Part shown: one piece after another, positions 25,013 to 36,584 of the stretch | Layout: the number at the start of each line of letters is the position of its first letter | Numbering within the stretch: position 1 is the first letter of the stretch | NCBI GenBank assembly: GCA_018971675.1 | Contig: JAGXAF010000006.1 | Location: 1 to 38,317 of the forward strand | DNA: 38,317 bases | Direction: 5' to 3' | From: Bradyrhizobium sp. | GTDB lineage: Bacteria; Pseudomonadota; Alphaproteobacteria; Rhizobiales; Xanthobacteraceae | The notes under the pieces: model-generated | Seen by the model: only the letters and a program-made list of their open reading frames with translations | The model's database searches: none | What the model was told of the DNA's origin: nothing | Program-made: the position numbers and the translations under genes

Positions 25013-26284
25013 GTGCCCCATCCCAACGATCCAACGCTGCGTTCCTTCATCGACGTCGACGCCAGCTCGGATTTTCCGATCCAGAACCTGCCCTATGGCG
25101 TGTTCTCGTCGAAGCGCGCGCCCGCGCCGCGCGTTGGCGTCGCGATCGGCGACTACGTGCTCGATCTCTGCGAACTGGAGCGGGACGGTCGTCTTGACGT
25201 CGGCGATTCCGGTGTGTTCGCCGGGCCGACGCTGAACCCGTTCATGGCGTTGGGGCCGACCGTATGGTCGCGAACCCGCGCGCGGATCAGCGAATTGCTG
25301 CGGCATGATCATCCGGAGTTGCGCGACAATGCCGAACTGCGCGCGCTGGCGCTGGTGCCGATGGCGGAGGTGAAATTGCATCTGCCGATCCAGGTTGCCG
25401 GCTACACCGATTTTTATTCATCGAAGGAGCATGCCATCAATGTCGGCGTCATGTTTCGCGGCAAGGACAACGCGCTGCAACCGAACTGGCTGCATATGCC
25501 GATCGGCTATAACGGCCGGGCCTCAACCGTCGTTGTCAGCGGCACCGGAGTGAGGCGGCCGCACGGACAGTTGAAGCCACCGGGCGCGGAAATGCCGGGT
25601 TTCGGGCCGTGCAAACGGCTCGACTTCGAACTCGAGATGGGATTCGTGGTCGGCCAGCCCTCGAGGATGGGCGAGATGCTTACCGAGAAGCAGGCCGAGG
25701 AAATGATCTTCGGCTTCACGATCCTGAACGACTGGAGCGCGCGCGATATCCAGCAATGGGAATATGTGCCGCTCGGGCCGTTCCAGGCCAAGGCGTTTGC
25801 GACCTCGATCAGCCCGTGGATCGTGACCCGCGAGGCGCTGGAGCCGTTCCGGCTGCACGGCCCGGCGCAGGATCCGGCGCCGCTGCCCTATCTGAAGCAG
25901 CAACTACCAAACAACTACGACACGCAGCTCGAGGTCTTCCTGCGCGCCGCGGGCATGAACGAAGGGATGCGCATCTGTCGCACCAATTTCAAGTACATGT
26001 ACTGGTCCTCGGTGCAGCAACTGATGCACCACGCTTCCTCGGGCTGCGCGATGAACGTCGGCGATATCCTGGGCTCCGGCACCATTAGTGGCCCGGACAG
26101 GGATTCGCGCGGCAGCCTGCTTGAAATAAGCTGGAACGGCACCGAGCCAGTCGAACTGCCCGGCGGCGCGAAGCGGACGTTTCTCGAAGACGGCGATTCG
26201 CTGATCATGCGCGGCTGGTGCCAGGGCGACGGCTACCGCGTCGGCTTCGGTGAGGTCGAGGGAACGATCCTGCCGGCGCGGTGA
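25013..26284 (+). CDS. fahA: fumarylacetoacetase
   Basis: A 423-residue enzyme that hydrolyses fumarylacetoacetate to fumarate and acetoacetate, the last step of tyrosine catabolism. Motifs: DFYSSKEHAINVGVMFRG (Asp metal ligand and the catalytic His), GFGPCKRLDFELEMGFVVG (Glu ligands), FGFTILNDWSARDIQQWEYVPLGPF (Asp ligand and Lys/Arg binding site) and SGTISGP near the C-terminus. The frame is open from 24959 (TTG), but GGAGGA at 25003-25008 precedes GTG 25013, from which the protein begins PHPNDPTLRSF as in relatives, so GTG 25013 is chosen. It follows hmgA by 94 bp on the same strand. Confidence 0.96.
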   Translation: MPHPNDPTLRSFIDVDASSDFPIQNLPYGVFSSKRAPAPRVGVAIGDYVLDLCELERDGRLDVGDSGVFAGPTLNPFMALGPTVWSRTRARISELLRHDHPELRDNAELRALALVPMAEVKLHLPIQVAGYTDFYSSKEHAINVGVMFRGKDNALQPNWLHMPIGYNGRASTVVVSGTGVRRPHGQLKPPGAEMPGFGPCKRLDFELEMGFVVGQPSRMGEMLTEKQAEEMIFGFTILNDWSARDIQQWEYVPLGPFQAKAFATSISPWIVTREALEPFRLHGPAQDPAPLPYLKQQLPNNYDTQLEVFLRAAGMNEGMRICRTNFKYMYWSSVQQLMHHASSGCAMNVGDILGSGTISGPDRDSRGSLLEISWNGTEPVELPGGAKRTFLEDGDSLIMRGWCQGDGYRVGFGEVEGTILPAR

Positions 26285-26329
26285 CTTTCCGTCGCTTGCG
26301 CTTCTCGCAAGGACGATCTGAAGCGATTT

Positions 26330-26818
26330 CTAGCCCAGCGCCTTCAACGGCAGCTTCATGCTCTCCTTCAGCCGATCCAGCACGATCGACGACCGAACAT
26401 GGGCCACGCTTTGATGCGGGATCAGCACGTTGTTGACGATGTCGGACAAGCTCTTGAGGTCACGCAACACGGCCTTCAGGAGATAGTCGGCGTCCCCGGT
26501 CAGCGAATAGGCCTCCTGAATATCGTCGACACGATTGACCAGCGCGCGAAACTTCTTGGCATTGTCGGGCGAGTGCGTTGCCAGCGTAATGTGGATGAAG
26601 GCGATCAGGTTGAAGCCGAGCGCCCCGCGTTCGAGATCGGCGTGATAGCCCGCGATCACTTTCTCTGCTTCGAGCCGCATCCGACGCCGGGAGCATTGCG
26701 AGGCCGACAGGCCGACCAGATCAGCCAATTGCTGGTTGGTCAGGCGGCCGTCGTCCTGCAACGCGCCCAGTATTTTTAGGTCGAATTCGTCTACCTGGAC
26801 CATGCGCATTCCGTCCAT
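26330..26818 (-). CDS. Lrp/AsnC family transcriptional regulator
   Basis: A 162-residue regulator. The N-terminal HTH (DEFDLKILGALQDDGRLTNQQLADLVGLSASQCSRRRMRLE, key residues about 10-49) and the C-terminal RAM ligand-binding domain (VAHVRSSIVLDRLKES ending) are both complete. It is divergent from hppD, with 122 bp between the starts, so it is likely to regulate hppD, and perhaps fahA, in response to an aromatic amino acid. ATG 26818 gives MDGMRMVQVDEFD; internal Met codons at residues 4 and 6 are alternatives. Confidence 0.93.
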   Translation of the reverse strand: MDGMRMVQVDEFDLKILGALQDDGRLTNQQLADLVGLSASQCSRRRMRLEAEKVIAGYHADLERGALGFNLIAFIHITLATHSPDNAKKFRALVNRVDDIQEAYSLTGDADYLLKAVLRDLKSLSDIVNNVLIPHQSVAHVRSSIVLDRLKESMKLPLKALG

Positions 26819-26821
26819 TTG

Positions 26822-26872
26822 ATGCGCAAATCATGCGCAATGATAGCCAATCATGGGCTATTTTGCATGCAC
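26822..26872. promoter_or_regulatory. candidate Lrp/AsnC operator between lrp-like gene and hppD
   Basis: ATAGCC (26843-26848) and GGCTAT (26856-26861) form an inverted repeat around a 7-base centre. ATGCGCAA occurs twice (26822-26829 and 26833-26840), with TTGCATGC on the other side (26863-26870), giving a wider, looser dyad. Phased half-sites like these are typical of Lrp-family binding. Confidence 0.6.
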
Positions 26873-26940
26873 TTTGCGGTACCCATGACGGATAATTTCA
26901 CCAAATCAGCCCCACCAAATCAGCCCCGGGGAGCTTCGCC

Positions 26941-28059
26941 ATGGGTCCATTTCCGCATGATGCGCTGCCTGCGAAAATCAGCGCCGACAACCCGATGGGC
27001 ACCGACGGTTTCGAGTTCGTCGAGTTTTCCCACCCCCGACCCGAAGAATTGCATGCGCTGCTCAGGCGGATGGGCTATGCGCCGGTCGCGCGCCACAAGA
27101 CCAGGGAGATTACGCTCTATCGCCAGGGCGACATCAACTACCTCGTCAACGAGGAGCCGGGCACTCACGGCTTTTCGTTTGTCGCCGCCCACGGACCTTG
27201 CGCGCCGTCGATGGCGTTTCGCGTGGTCGATGCCAAGCGGGCCTATGAACGCGCAGTAAGGCTCGGTGCGGAACCGGCGGACATTCCTGCCGGGCAAAAG
27301 ACGCTCGACACGCCCGCGATCAAGGGGATCGGCGGCAGCCTGCTTTATTTCGTCGATCGCTACGGCGCCAGGGGTTCAGCCTACGACGCAGAGTTCGAAT
27401 GGCTCGGCGCCCGCAATCCGCGTCCCGAAGGCGCGGGCCTGTTCTATCTCGATCACCTTACCCACAATGTTCATCGCGGGCGCATGGATGTGTGGACCGG
27501 CTTCTACGAAAAACTGTTCAACTTCCGGCAAATTCGTTTCTTTGACATCGAAGGTCGTGCCTCGGGGCTGTTCTCGCGAGCGCTGACCAGCCCGGACGGC
27601 AAGATCCGGATCCCGATCAACGAGGACGCCGGCGATTCGGGTCAGATCGAGGAGTATCTCAACGTCTATCGCGGCGAGGGTATTCAGCATGTCGCCTGCG
27701 GCGCGCGAGATATCTATCGCACGGTCGAAACCCTGCGGGCCAATGGGCTTCCATTCATGCCGCCGCCGCCCGCGACCTATTTCGAGAAGATCGACATGCG
27801 GCTGCCTGGCCACGGCGAGGACGTCGCACGGCTGCGGCGCGACGGCATCCTGATCGACGGCGAGGGCGTGGTCGATGGTGGCCACACCAAGGTGCTGTTG
27901 CAGATATTCTCTGCCAACGCGATCGGGCCGATCTTCTTCGAATTCATCGAGCGCAAGGGCGACGAGGGCTTTGGCGAAGGCAACTTCAAGGCGCTGTTCG
28001 AATCGATCGAGGAAGATCAGATCAGGCGCGGCGTGCTGAAGATCGACGACGCGGCCTGA
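26941..28059 (+). CDS. hppD: 4-hydroxyphenylpyruvate dioxygenase
   Basis: A 372-residue Fe(II) dioxygenase that turns 4-hydroxyphenylpyruvate into homogentisate, CO2 included, feeding HmgA. Iron ligands are H172 (LDHLTHNV), H250 (GIQHVAC) and E334 (PIFFEFIERKGD). The N-terminal vicinal-oxygen-chelate half is present (GFEFVEFSHP). GGGGAG precedes ATG 26941. The stop is adjacent to the racemase stop on the other strand (one-base junction), so there is no room for a terminator between them. Confidence 0.97.
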   Translation: MGPFPHDALPAKISADNPMGTDGFEFVEFSHPRPEELHALLRRMGYAPVARHKTREITLYRQGDINYLVNEEPGTHGFSFVAAHGPCAPSMAFRVVDAKRAYERAVRLGAEPADIPAGQKTLDTPAIKGIGGSLLYFVDRYGARGSAYDAEFEWLGARNPRPEGAGLFYLDHLTHNVHRGRMDVWTGFYEKLFNFRQIRFFDIEGRASGLFSRALTSPDGKIRIPINEDAGDSGQIEEYLNVYRGEGIQHVACGARDIYRTVETLRANGLPFMPPPPATYFEKIDMRLPGHGEDVARLRRDGILIDGEGVVDGGHTKVLLQIFSANAIGPIFFEFIERKGDEGFGEGNFKALFESIEEDQIRRGVLKIDDAA

Positions 28060-29172
28060 CTAATTCGCCGCGCTCCATTCGCTTATCACGTCAGCGATAT
28101 CAGTCCTTGCGGTATCCCGGATCGCCGACGGCGTACGCGAGAAGCGCGGCGCCGGGGCCGGCTGGGTGACGCCGTGGCGGGTGACGAAGACTTCCCGCGC
28201 GGCCATGTGCGGATGATGCGGCGCTTCCTTCATGGTCAGGACGGGCGCGAAGCAGATGTCGGTGCCTTCCATGATCTTGCGCCATTCGTCGCGGCTTTTG
28301 GTCTTGAATATCCCGACCAGCCTGTCCTTCAAGGCCGGCCAGGCGTCGCGGTCCATCTGCGCGTCGAAGCACGCTTCCGAAAGGCCGGCATGCTGGCGCA
28401 ACAGGGCGTAGAACTGCGGTTCGATCGAGCCGATCGAAATGAACTGGCCGCAGGAGCATTCGTAGACGCCATAGAAATGCGCGCCGCCATCGAGGAAATT
28501 GGTTTCGCGCTGATCGGTCCAGCGGCCTGAGGCTGTCATGTCGAAGAACATCGACATCAGCGATGCGGCACCGTCGCACATGGCGGCATCCACCACCTGG
28601 CCCTTGCCGGACTTCTTCGCCTCGAGCAACGCTGCGAGCACGCCGACCACCAGATAGAGCGCGCCGCCGCCGAAATCGCCGACCAAATTGAGCGGCGGCA
28701 CCGGCTTTTCCCTGGTGCCGATCGCGGCCAGCGCGCCGGTGATCGAGATGTAGTTGATGTCGTGGCCGGCAGCCCGCGCCAGCGGACCCTGCTGGCCCCA
28801 GCCGGTCACGCGGCAATAGACCAGGCGTGGATTGCGTGCATGCACGACTTCGGGGCCGAGGCCCAGCCGCTCCATCACGCCGGGCCTGAAACCCTCGACC
28901 AGCGCGTCGGCATTGGAAAGCAGATCGAGCGCCTGCGCGATCGAGGCGTTGTCCTTGAGGTCGAGTTCCACGACCTTTCGTCCGCGCCCGGTAACCGATT
29001 TCAAATTCCGTTTGGCGCCGACCCGATCAAGCGTCACCACCTCCGCACCCATGTCGACGAGCATCATGCAAGCAAACGGGCCGGGGCCGATGCCGGCGAA
29101 TTCGACGACACGGGTGCCGGCGAGCGGGCCGGATGTCCGGGTGGAAGAGTGCGGGGCTGATTTATCGCGCAC
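28060..29172 (-). CDS. CaiB/BaiF-family alpha-methylacyl-CoA racemase
   Basis: A 370-residue class III CoA-transferase-fold protein. Three residues fit the racemase subgroup: H137 (GHDINYISITGALAAIG), D166 (LVGDFGGGAL) and E238 (FYGVYECSCG), which correspond in order and spacing to the His/Asp/Glu set of AMACR. The N-terminal GPLAGTRVVEF and GRGRKVVELDLKD are family hallmarks. It would invert the alpha-methyl centre of 2-methylacyl-CoA thioesters so that beta-oxidation can proceed. GTG 29172 is the start. It runs convergent to hppD, with no gap. Confidence 0.9.
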   Translation of the reverse strand: MRDKSAPHSSTRTSGPLAGTRVVEFAGIGPGPFACMMLVDMGAEVVTLDRVGAKRNLKSVTGRGRKVVELDLKDNASIAQALDLLSNADALVEGFRPGVMERLGLGPEVVHARNPRLVYCRVTGWGQQGPLARAAGHDINYISITGALAAIGTREKPVPPLNLVGDFGGGALYLVVGVLAALLEAKKSGKGQVVDAAMCDGAASLMSMFFDMTASGRWTDQRETNFLDGGAHFYGVYECSCGQFISIGSIEPQFYALLRQHAGLSEACFDAQMDRDAWPALKDRLVGIFKTKSRDEWRKIMEGTDICFAPVLTMKEAPHHPHMAAREVFVTRHGVTQPAPAPRFSRTPSAIRDTARTDIADVISEWSAAN

Positions 29173-29311
29173 TGCGTTTTTCCATTACGACGGATTTCAT
29201 GGATGCTCTGGCGACCTCTTGAAAAGTCGCATCATTGGCTGATTGGCCAAATTGTCTCGCCTCGGGCGCGGCGTGGCAAGAATCTTTTGGTTGGAACGGA
29301 TTTAAATGCAG

Positions 29312-29339
29312 AAGCGGCGCGCATGGCTGCGCGCCGCTT
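29312..29339 (-). terminator. strong hairpin downstream of coxM; terminator of coxSLM
   Basis: AAGCGGCGCGC (29312-29322), loop ATGGCT and GCGCGCCGCTT (29329-29339) form a perfect 11-pair stem about 20 bp after the coxM stop (minus strand). On the minus strand an A/T-rich stretch (GCATTTAAATCC) follows, but no long T-run. Confidence 0.7.
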
Positions 29340-29360
29340 TGATCGAGGTTGAACGGACGA

Positions 29361-30161
29361 TCAGCCGGCTTCGGCGACCGCGCGCTGTGCCATGACTTTG
29401 ATCAGGTTAGCGCGGTAGTCCGCCGAACCGTGAATGTCGGACAGCAATCCGCTGGCTGAAATCTTGATGCTGTCGAGTGCGCCCGGCGACCAGTTGGCCT
29501 TCAGCGCCGCCTCGATCGCCGGTACCCGCATGACGCCGGTCTGCGATGCGCCGGTGGCCGCGACGCGAACATCGCCGGCCTTCGTCCTGGCGACGAAGAT
29601 GCCGGTGAGCGCAAAGCGCGAGGCAGGATGGCGCATTTTCGCGTAGCCGGCCTTGTCCGGAACCGGGAACGAGACGGCGGTGATGATCTCGCCGTCCTCG
29701 AGCGCGGTGGTGAACAGACCCTTGAAGAAGTCGTTGGCGGAGATCGAGCGCTTGTTGGTCTTCACGGTGGCGTCCAGCGCGAGCAGGACGGCCGGATAAT
29801 CCGCGGCCGGATCATTGTTGGCGATCGAGCCGCCGATGGTGCCGCGATATCGAACCGCGGGATCGCCCAGATTCGAGGTGAGGCGGGCGATCGCCGGAAT
29901 CGATTTCTTTACCTCGGCGCTTTGCATGATGTCGAAATAGGTCGTCGCGGCCTTGATGGTCAGCGTATCGCTGGACGCTTCGATGCCGACCAGATCCTTG
30001 ATCCGGGCCAGATCAATCACGTCGGACGGCGCCGCCAGCCGCTGCTTCATCACCGGAATCAGCGTATGGCCGCCGGCGAGGTATTTCGAATCCGATCCCT
30101 TGGCGAACAGGCTGGCGGCTTCGTCAACCGAGGAGGGGCGATGATAGGTTGTCTCGTACAT
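29361..30161 (-). CDS. coxM: CO dehydrogenase-like FAD-binding subunit (CoxM type)
   Basis: A 266-residue medium subunit of a molybdenum hydroxylase. FAD-binding motifs: KYLAGGHTLIPVMK (residues about 26-39) and TIGGSIANNDPAADYPAVLL (about 108-127). The C-terminal domain is normal. It transfers electrons from the FeS subunit to FAD and on to the acceptor. GGGAGGA precedes the ATG at 30161, and the large-subunit stop is 12 bp upstream, so the three genes form one operon in the order S-L-M. Confidence 0.9.
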   Translation of the reverse strand: MYETTYHRPSSVDEAASLFAKGSDSKYLAGGHTLIPVMKQRLAAPSDVIDLARIKDLVGIEASSDTLTIKAATTYFDIMQSAEVKKSIPAIARLTSNLGDPAVRYRGTIGGSIANNDPAADYPAVLLALDATVKTNKRSISANDFFKGLFTTALEDGEIITAVSFPVPDKAGYAKMRHPASRFALTGIFVARTKAGDVRVAATGASQTGVMRVPAIEAALKANWSPGALDSIKISASGLLSDIHGSADYRANLIKVMAQRAVAEAG

Positions 30162-30173
30162 GACGGTCCTCCC

Positions 30174-32519
<2,346 letters not shown>

Positions 32520-32603
32520 GTCCTGGTCCTCCCTGTCGGAGTTTTGATGTCCGCCGTTTTCATCAAAATGAGGCGGTCTTTGATTCGATCGGTTGGCGAG
32601 CGG

Positions 32604-33089
<486 letters not shown>

Positions 33090-33104
33090 GCCGATACCTC
33101 CCAT

Positions 33105-33416
33105 TGCTCTTAGTTGTTCCGATTAGAAGCAGGCAAAAAGAACTTTGCAACTAGGAAGTTCGTCGCGACGCGGAATAGAAGCTTGGCCGGAAGCCTCGTC
33201 CCCTCCCGCCTGCGCCGCAACTACCGGGCAAGGCTGGCTTTTCGAGATGGCCCGCGGACACCTCTGCGGGACGGCCGTTGTTTCGTCCTGACCCGCTGTC
33301 CGGTCGCGGCATGGCGAAGGGCGCTAGGTATTTACGGGCTTTATTTAAAATGTGTGACGGAGATGACGGCAAAGCCCGCGTTGCAAGCCACAAGTCGGCC
33401 TGAAATCTCGAAGGCG
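33105..33416. other. intergenic region upstream of coxS
   Basis: About 310 bp, presumably holding the coxSLM promoter on the minus strand. A short A/T-rich stretch (TTTATTTAAAATG, 33340-33352) stands out. I see no coding frame with convincing codon use, no clear sigma-54 box and no repeat. Confidence 0.5.
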
Positions 33417-33440
33417 AAAATCACCTCCGGAAGGAGTGAT
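33417..33440 (-). terminator. terminator directly after the DUF3175 gene
   Basis: On the minus strand ATCACTCC, loop TTCC and GGAGGTGAT form a stem with one bulged base (33420-33440), followed by TTTT (AAAA at 33417-33420 on plus). It starts at the stop codon. Confidence 0.6.
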
Positions 33441-33758
33441 TCAATCCCGGCCAAATTGATGCTTCAGTTCGGTTTTTGCCCGCTGCAGCCGATCCCGCTG
33501 GGTTTTGGGCAAGGTCTTGCCGGCACGGTTAATGTAGAATGTCAGCATCGAAAGCGCGGAGCGGTAGGCGCTGCTCTTGCGGCGAGAGCTGTGCTCTGCC
33601 GAGCGCTTGAGGGAAGCGGCGATCTTCTTCGGATCGGCCAGTTTGAAGACGCCGCGCTTGAGATCAAGCGCATCGCTTTCCCGCGTGACGCGCTGCGACC
33701 AGCGCTTCGGTGTTCCGGATTTTGCCGAGGACTTTTTCGCAGTCGACGATTTTTTCAC
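33441..33758 (-). CDS. DUF3175 protein
   Basis: A 105-residue basic protein of the DUF3175 type. Core motifs: RWSQRVTRESDALDL (about residues 19-33), KKIAASLKRSAEHS (about 44-57) and SALSMLTFYINRAGK (about 67-81). The N-terminus is Lys/Ser-rich. GTG 33758 is the start, with AAGGA nearby. Function unknown; the high positive charge suggests nucleic acid binding, but that is inference. It is divergent from the transporter gene. Confidence 0.83.
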   Translation of the reverse strand: MKKSSTAKKSSAKSGTPKRWSQRVTRESDALDLKRGVFKLADPKKIAASLKRSAEHSSRRKSSAYRSALSMLTFYINRAGKTLPKTQRDRLQRAKTELKHQFGRD

Positions 33759-33888
33759 AGTGGATGTCCTTCTGCTCCGAATCGAAAAACAACCGCGAAA
33801 CCACCAGGTTCCTCTGTGGCCGCCAACGCTGGAACCTTGAGCGGCGCGCGAGCGTTATCGTCGCGTCAGCCGTGACGGCTCAGGCATG

Positions 33889-33922
33889 AAAGCCTTGGAA
33901 TCAGATGTTCCAAGGCTTTTTT
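33889..33922 (+). terminator. intrinsic-terminator-like hairpin in the transporter leader
   Basis: AAAGCCTTGGAA (33889-33900), loop TCAGATG and TTCCAAGGCTTT (33908-33919) form a perfect 12-pair stem followed by a T-run. The site lies about 75 bp before the transporter start, between divergent genes, so it could act as an attenuator of the downstream operon or as the end of an unseen short transcript. Confidence 0.7.
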
Positions 33923-33983
33923 CCAAGGCTTTTTCTTCCAAAGTTTTTTCTTGCAAGGCTTTTTCTTGCAAGGCTTTTTCTTG
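33908..33983 (+). repeat. five-unit tandem repeat derived from the hairpin arm
   Basis: CAAGGC-TTTTT motifs begin at 33911, 33924, 33939, 33954 and 33969 (spacings 13, 15, 15 and 15). The third unit is degenerate (CAAAGT). Each repeat is a copy of the right arm of the hairpin at 33889-33919. The array ends 13 bp before the transporter ATG. Confidence 0.9.
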
Positions 33984-33996
33984 TTAGTACGGTCCA

Positions 33997-35502
33997 ATGG
34001 ATTTTCAGCCGGTACACCAGGTCTCGGTAGCGGGCAGGGACGTGGGCACAGCGCCGCGGCAGGACAAGGATCGACGGGGCAGCGACGGAATCGTCGAGAC
34101 CGATATTCCGGCGCGGCTCGATGCCCTGCGCTGGAGTGGTTTTCACACCCGCGTGGTGGTCGCGCTGGGAATCACCTGGATCCTGGACGGGCTGGAGGTG
34201 ACGCTGGCGGGCGCGCTCTCGGGGGCGCTGAAGGAAAGCCCGCGCATGCAATTTTCCAATTTCGACGTCGGATTCGCCAACAGTGCCTATCTCGCCGGCG
34301 CTGTGCTTGGTGCGATCGGATTCGGCTGGCTCACCGACCGCATCGGCCGCAAGAAACTGTTTTTCATTACGCTTGCGTTCTATCTCACCGCGACCGCCGC
34401 GACCGCATTGTCATGGGGGGTAGCCAGCTATGCGCTGTTTCGCTTCCTGACCGGCGCGGGGATCGGCGGCGAATACACCGCGATCAATTCGACGATCCAG
34501 GAACTGGTGCCGGCCCGGTATCGCGGCTGGACCGATCTTTTGATCAACGGCAGCTTCTGGGTCGGTGCCGCAATCGGTGCGACCAGCGCGATCATCCTGC
34601 TCGATCCCGCGGTGATCGGCCCCGATCAAGGCTGGCGGCTGGCCTATCTCACCGGCGCCTGTCTCGGCCTGATCGTGCTGGTGATGCGGATGTGGATTCC
34701 GGAAAGCCCGCGCTGGCTGATGATCCACGGCCATCCTGACCGGGCCAACGCGATCGTCGCCGACATCGAAAAATCCGCAACCGGACATGCCAGCACGCAG
34801 CAGGCGCTACCGAAAATCAGGATCCGGATGCGCGATCATACGCCGCTCCGCGAAGTCGCAAGCACGCTATTGACGACCTATCGCCAGCGCTCGCTGGTCG
34901 GACTCGCGCTGATGGCCGCCCAGGCGTTTTTCTACAATGCGATCTTCTTTACCTTCGCGCTGGTGCTGACCGATTTCTTCCATATCCCGGCGGACCATGT
35001 CGGCTGGTATCTGCTGCCGTTCGCGGCCGGCAATTTCGCAGGACCCCTGCTGCTCGGGCGGCTGTTCGACACGCTGGGACGCCGGACCATGATCACCTTC
35101 ACTTATGGCGTGTCGGGCATCCTGCTGGCGATATCGGGCTATCTGTTCTCGATCGGCGCGTTGAGCGCGCAAGGCCAGACCATCGCCTGGATGGTGATTT
35201 TCTTCTTTGCCTCGCCGGCCGCGAGCGCGGCCTATCTCACCGTCAGCGAAAACTTTCCGCTGGAGGTTCGCGCGCTGGCGATCGCGCTGTTCTACGCGAT
35301 CGGAACAGCGATCGGCGGTGTCATTGGCCCGGCGCTGTTTGGCGCGCTGATCGATACGGGTTCGCGGGGCAGCGTGTTCATCGGCTATCTTTTGGGATCG
35401 GTATTGATGGTCGCGGCCGCCGGGATCGCATGGCGCTACGCCATCGCGGCCGAACGAAAATCGCTCGAATCGGTTGCGCGGCCGCTGGCTTTTGTGGAGT
35501 AG
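33997..35502 (+). CDS. MFS transporter
   Basis: A 501-residue major-facilitator protein with about 12 membrane segments. After a polar 45-residue N-terminus come GITWILDGLEVTLAGAL, the conserved loop GWLTDRIGRKKLFF (residues about 109-122) and RFLTGAGIGGEYTAINS (about 148-164), which resemble the sugar/metabolite:H+ symporter group. The second half repeats the loop motif (LLLGRLFDTLGRRTM). It lies six bases upstream of otsB and is probably co-transcribed with the trehalose genes. Substrate unknown. Confidence 0.91.
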   Translation: MDFQPVHQVSVAGRDVGTAPRQDKDRRGSDGIVETDIPARLDALRWSGFHTRVVVALGITWILDGLEVTLAGALSGALKESPRMQFSNFDVGFANSAYLAGAVLGAIGFGWLTDRIGRKKLFFITLAFYLTATAATALSWGVASYALFRFLTGAGIGGEYTAINSTIQELVPARYRGWTDLLINGSFWVGAAIGATSAIILLDPAVIGPDQGWRLAYLTGACLGLIVLVMRMWIPESPRWLMIHGHPDRANAIVADIEKSATGHASTQQALPKIRIRMRDHTPLREVASTLLTTYRQRSLVGLALMAAQAFFYNAIFFTFALVLTDFFHIPADHVGWYLLPFAAGNFAGPLLLGRLFDTLGRRTMITFTYGVSGILLAISGYLFSIGALSAQGQTIAWMVIFFFASPAASAAYLTVSENFPLEVRALAIALFYAIGTAIGGVIGPALFGALIDTGSRGSVFIGYLLGSVLMVAAAGIAWRYAIAAERKSLESVARPLAFVE

Positions 35503-35508
35503 GATGAG

Positions 35509-36342
35509 ATGAATCAGGATCTGGCCGAAATGCCAATGGAAGACGATCTGGCCCCCGACAAGGAAAGCTCGCCTTCTTCCGTTCCAGTGCCGCGCTCGCT
35601 GGTGCCGCATTTGAGCGAAATGGCCATCCTGCTTGACGTCGATGGCACGCTGCTCGACCTCGCGCCGACGCCGCGCGAGGTATGGGTGCCGCCGGGGCTG
35701 GCCGAAACGCTTGGCCGGCTGCTGGAGCGGACCTCCGGCGCGCTGGCGCTGGTCAGCGGCCGATCGCTGAACGACATCGATCTGATCTTTGCGCCGGACC
35801 AGTTTCCGGCGATCGGGGGCCATGGCGCCGAGATGCGGCTCTCGGCCGATAGCGAGGCCGTCTCCGCGCACGCCCCACCGATGGACAAGGAATTGAAGCG
35901 GCGGCTGGCCGCGATCGCCAAGCTCAGCCCGGGGATCCTGCTGGAAGACAAGGGCTACTCGCTGGCGCTCCACTACCGGTTGGCGCCGCATGCGGAGAAA
36001 GCGATCTACGAGGCGGTGTCGCTGATCCGCGCCGATCTGCCGAACGCGCCGATCGAGGTGCTGCCCGGCAAGTCGGTCTGCGAGATCAAGCACTCCGGTT
36101 TCAACAAGGCGTCGGGCGTGCAGGAGTTGATGACCCACGAGCCGTTCAGGGGACGACGTCCGCTTTTCATCGGCGACGACGTCACCGATGAGAGCGTATT
36201 TGCGATCATGCCCGACCTGAAGGGGCTGGCGTTTTCTGTCGGTCGGCGCGCGCAAGGCGTCACGGGTCATTTCGACGAGCCGAGCGACGTGCGCGCGTTT
36301 CTCGCGCGGCTGCTCGATGACGAAGCTGTGATCCGGAAATAA
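35509..36342 (+). CDS. otsB: trehalose-6-phosphate phosphatase
   Basis: A 277-residue HAD-superfamily phosphatase. The nucleophile motif is LLDVDGTLLDLAPTP (D43 and D45). The second is ALVSGRS (about 80-86), then KGYSLALHY, GKSVCEIK and FIGDDVTDESVF (D223, D224). It removes phosphate from trehalose 6-phosphate to give trehalose. The N-terminal 30 residues are polar and probably disordered. It follows the transporter stop by six bases and precedes otsA by 242 bp. Confidence 0.95.
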   Translation: MNQDLAEMPMEDDLAPDKESSPSSVPVPRSLVPHLSEMAILLDVDGTLLDLAPTPREVWVPPGLAETLGRLLERTSGALALVSGRSLNDIDLIFAPDQFPAIGGHGAEMRLSADSEAVSAHAPPMDKELKRRLAAIAKLSPGILLEDKGYSLALHYRLAPHAEKAIYEAVSLIRADLPNAPIEVLPGKSVCEIKHSGFNKASGVQELMTHEPFRGRRPLFIGDDVTDESVFAIMPDLKGLAFSVGRRAQGVTGHFDEPSDVRAFLARLLDDEAVIRK

Positions 36343-36584
36343 AAATCGGCAAGCGGCAATAGCGGCCGGATTGTGTTTCCTGACATACGAAAAAATCGCT
36401 CCGCCAAAAGCGCGGCATGCTGACATACCGGGCGCGCGGAAATTCTGTGCGAACGATCGAGTTCCACGGGTCGCAGCCCGAATTTGGTTTCATTTGGTTG
36501 AAACGATGGCCGGGAACCATATTTATGAATGGTTGTTAATCCGGCATGGTTGTTACCGCGGGCACCATCGGGAAGAGACCCCCT

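Noticed and set aside
34867..36426. 519-residue minus-strand frame over the transporter and otsB
   Set aside because: It is antisense to two genes with clear catalytic and membrane motifs.
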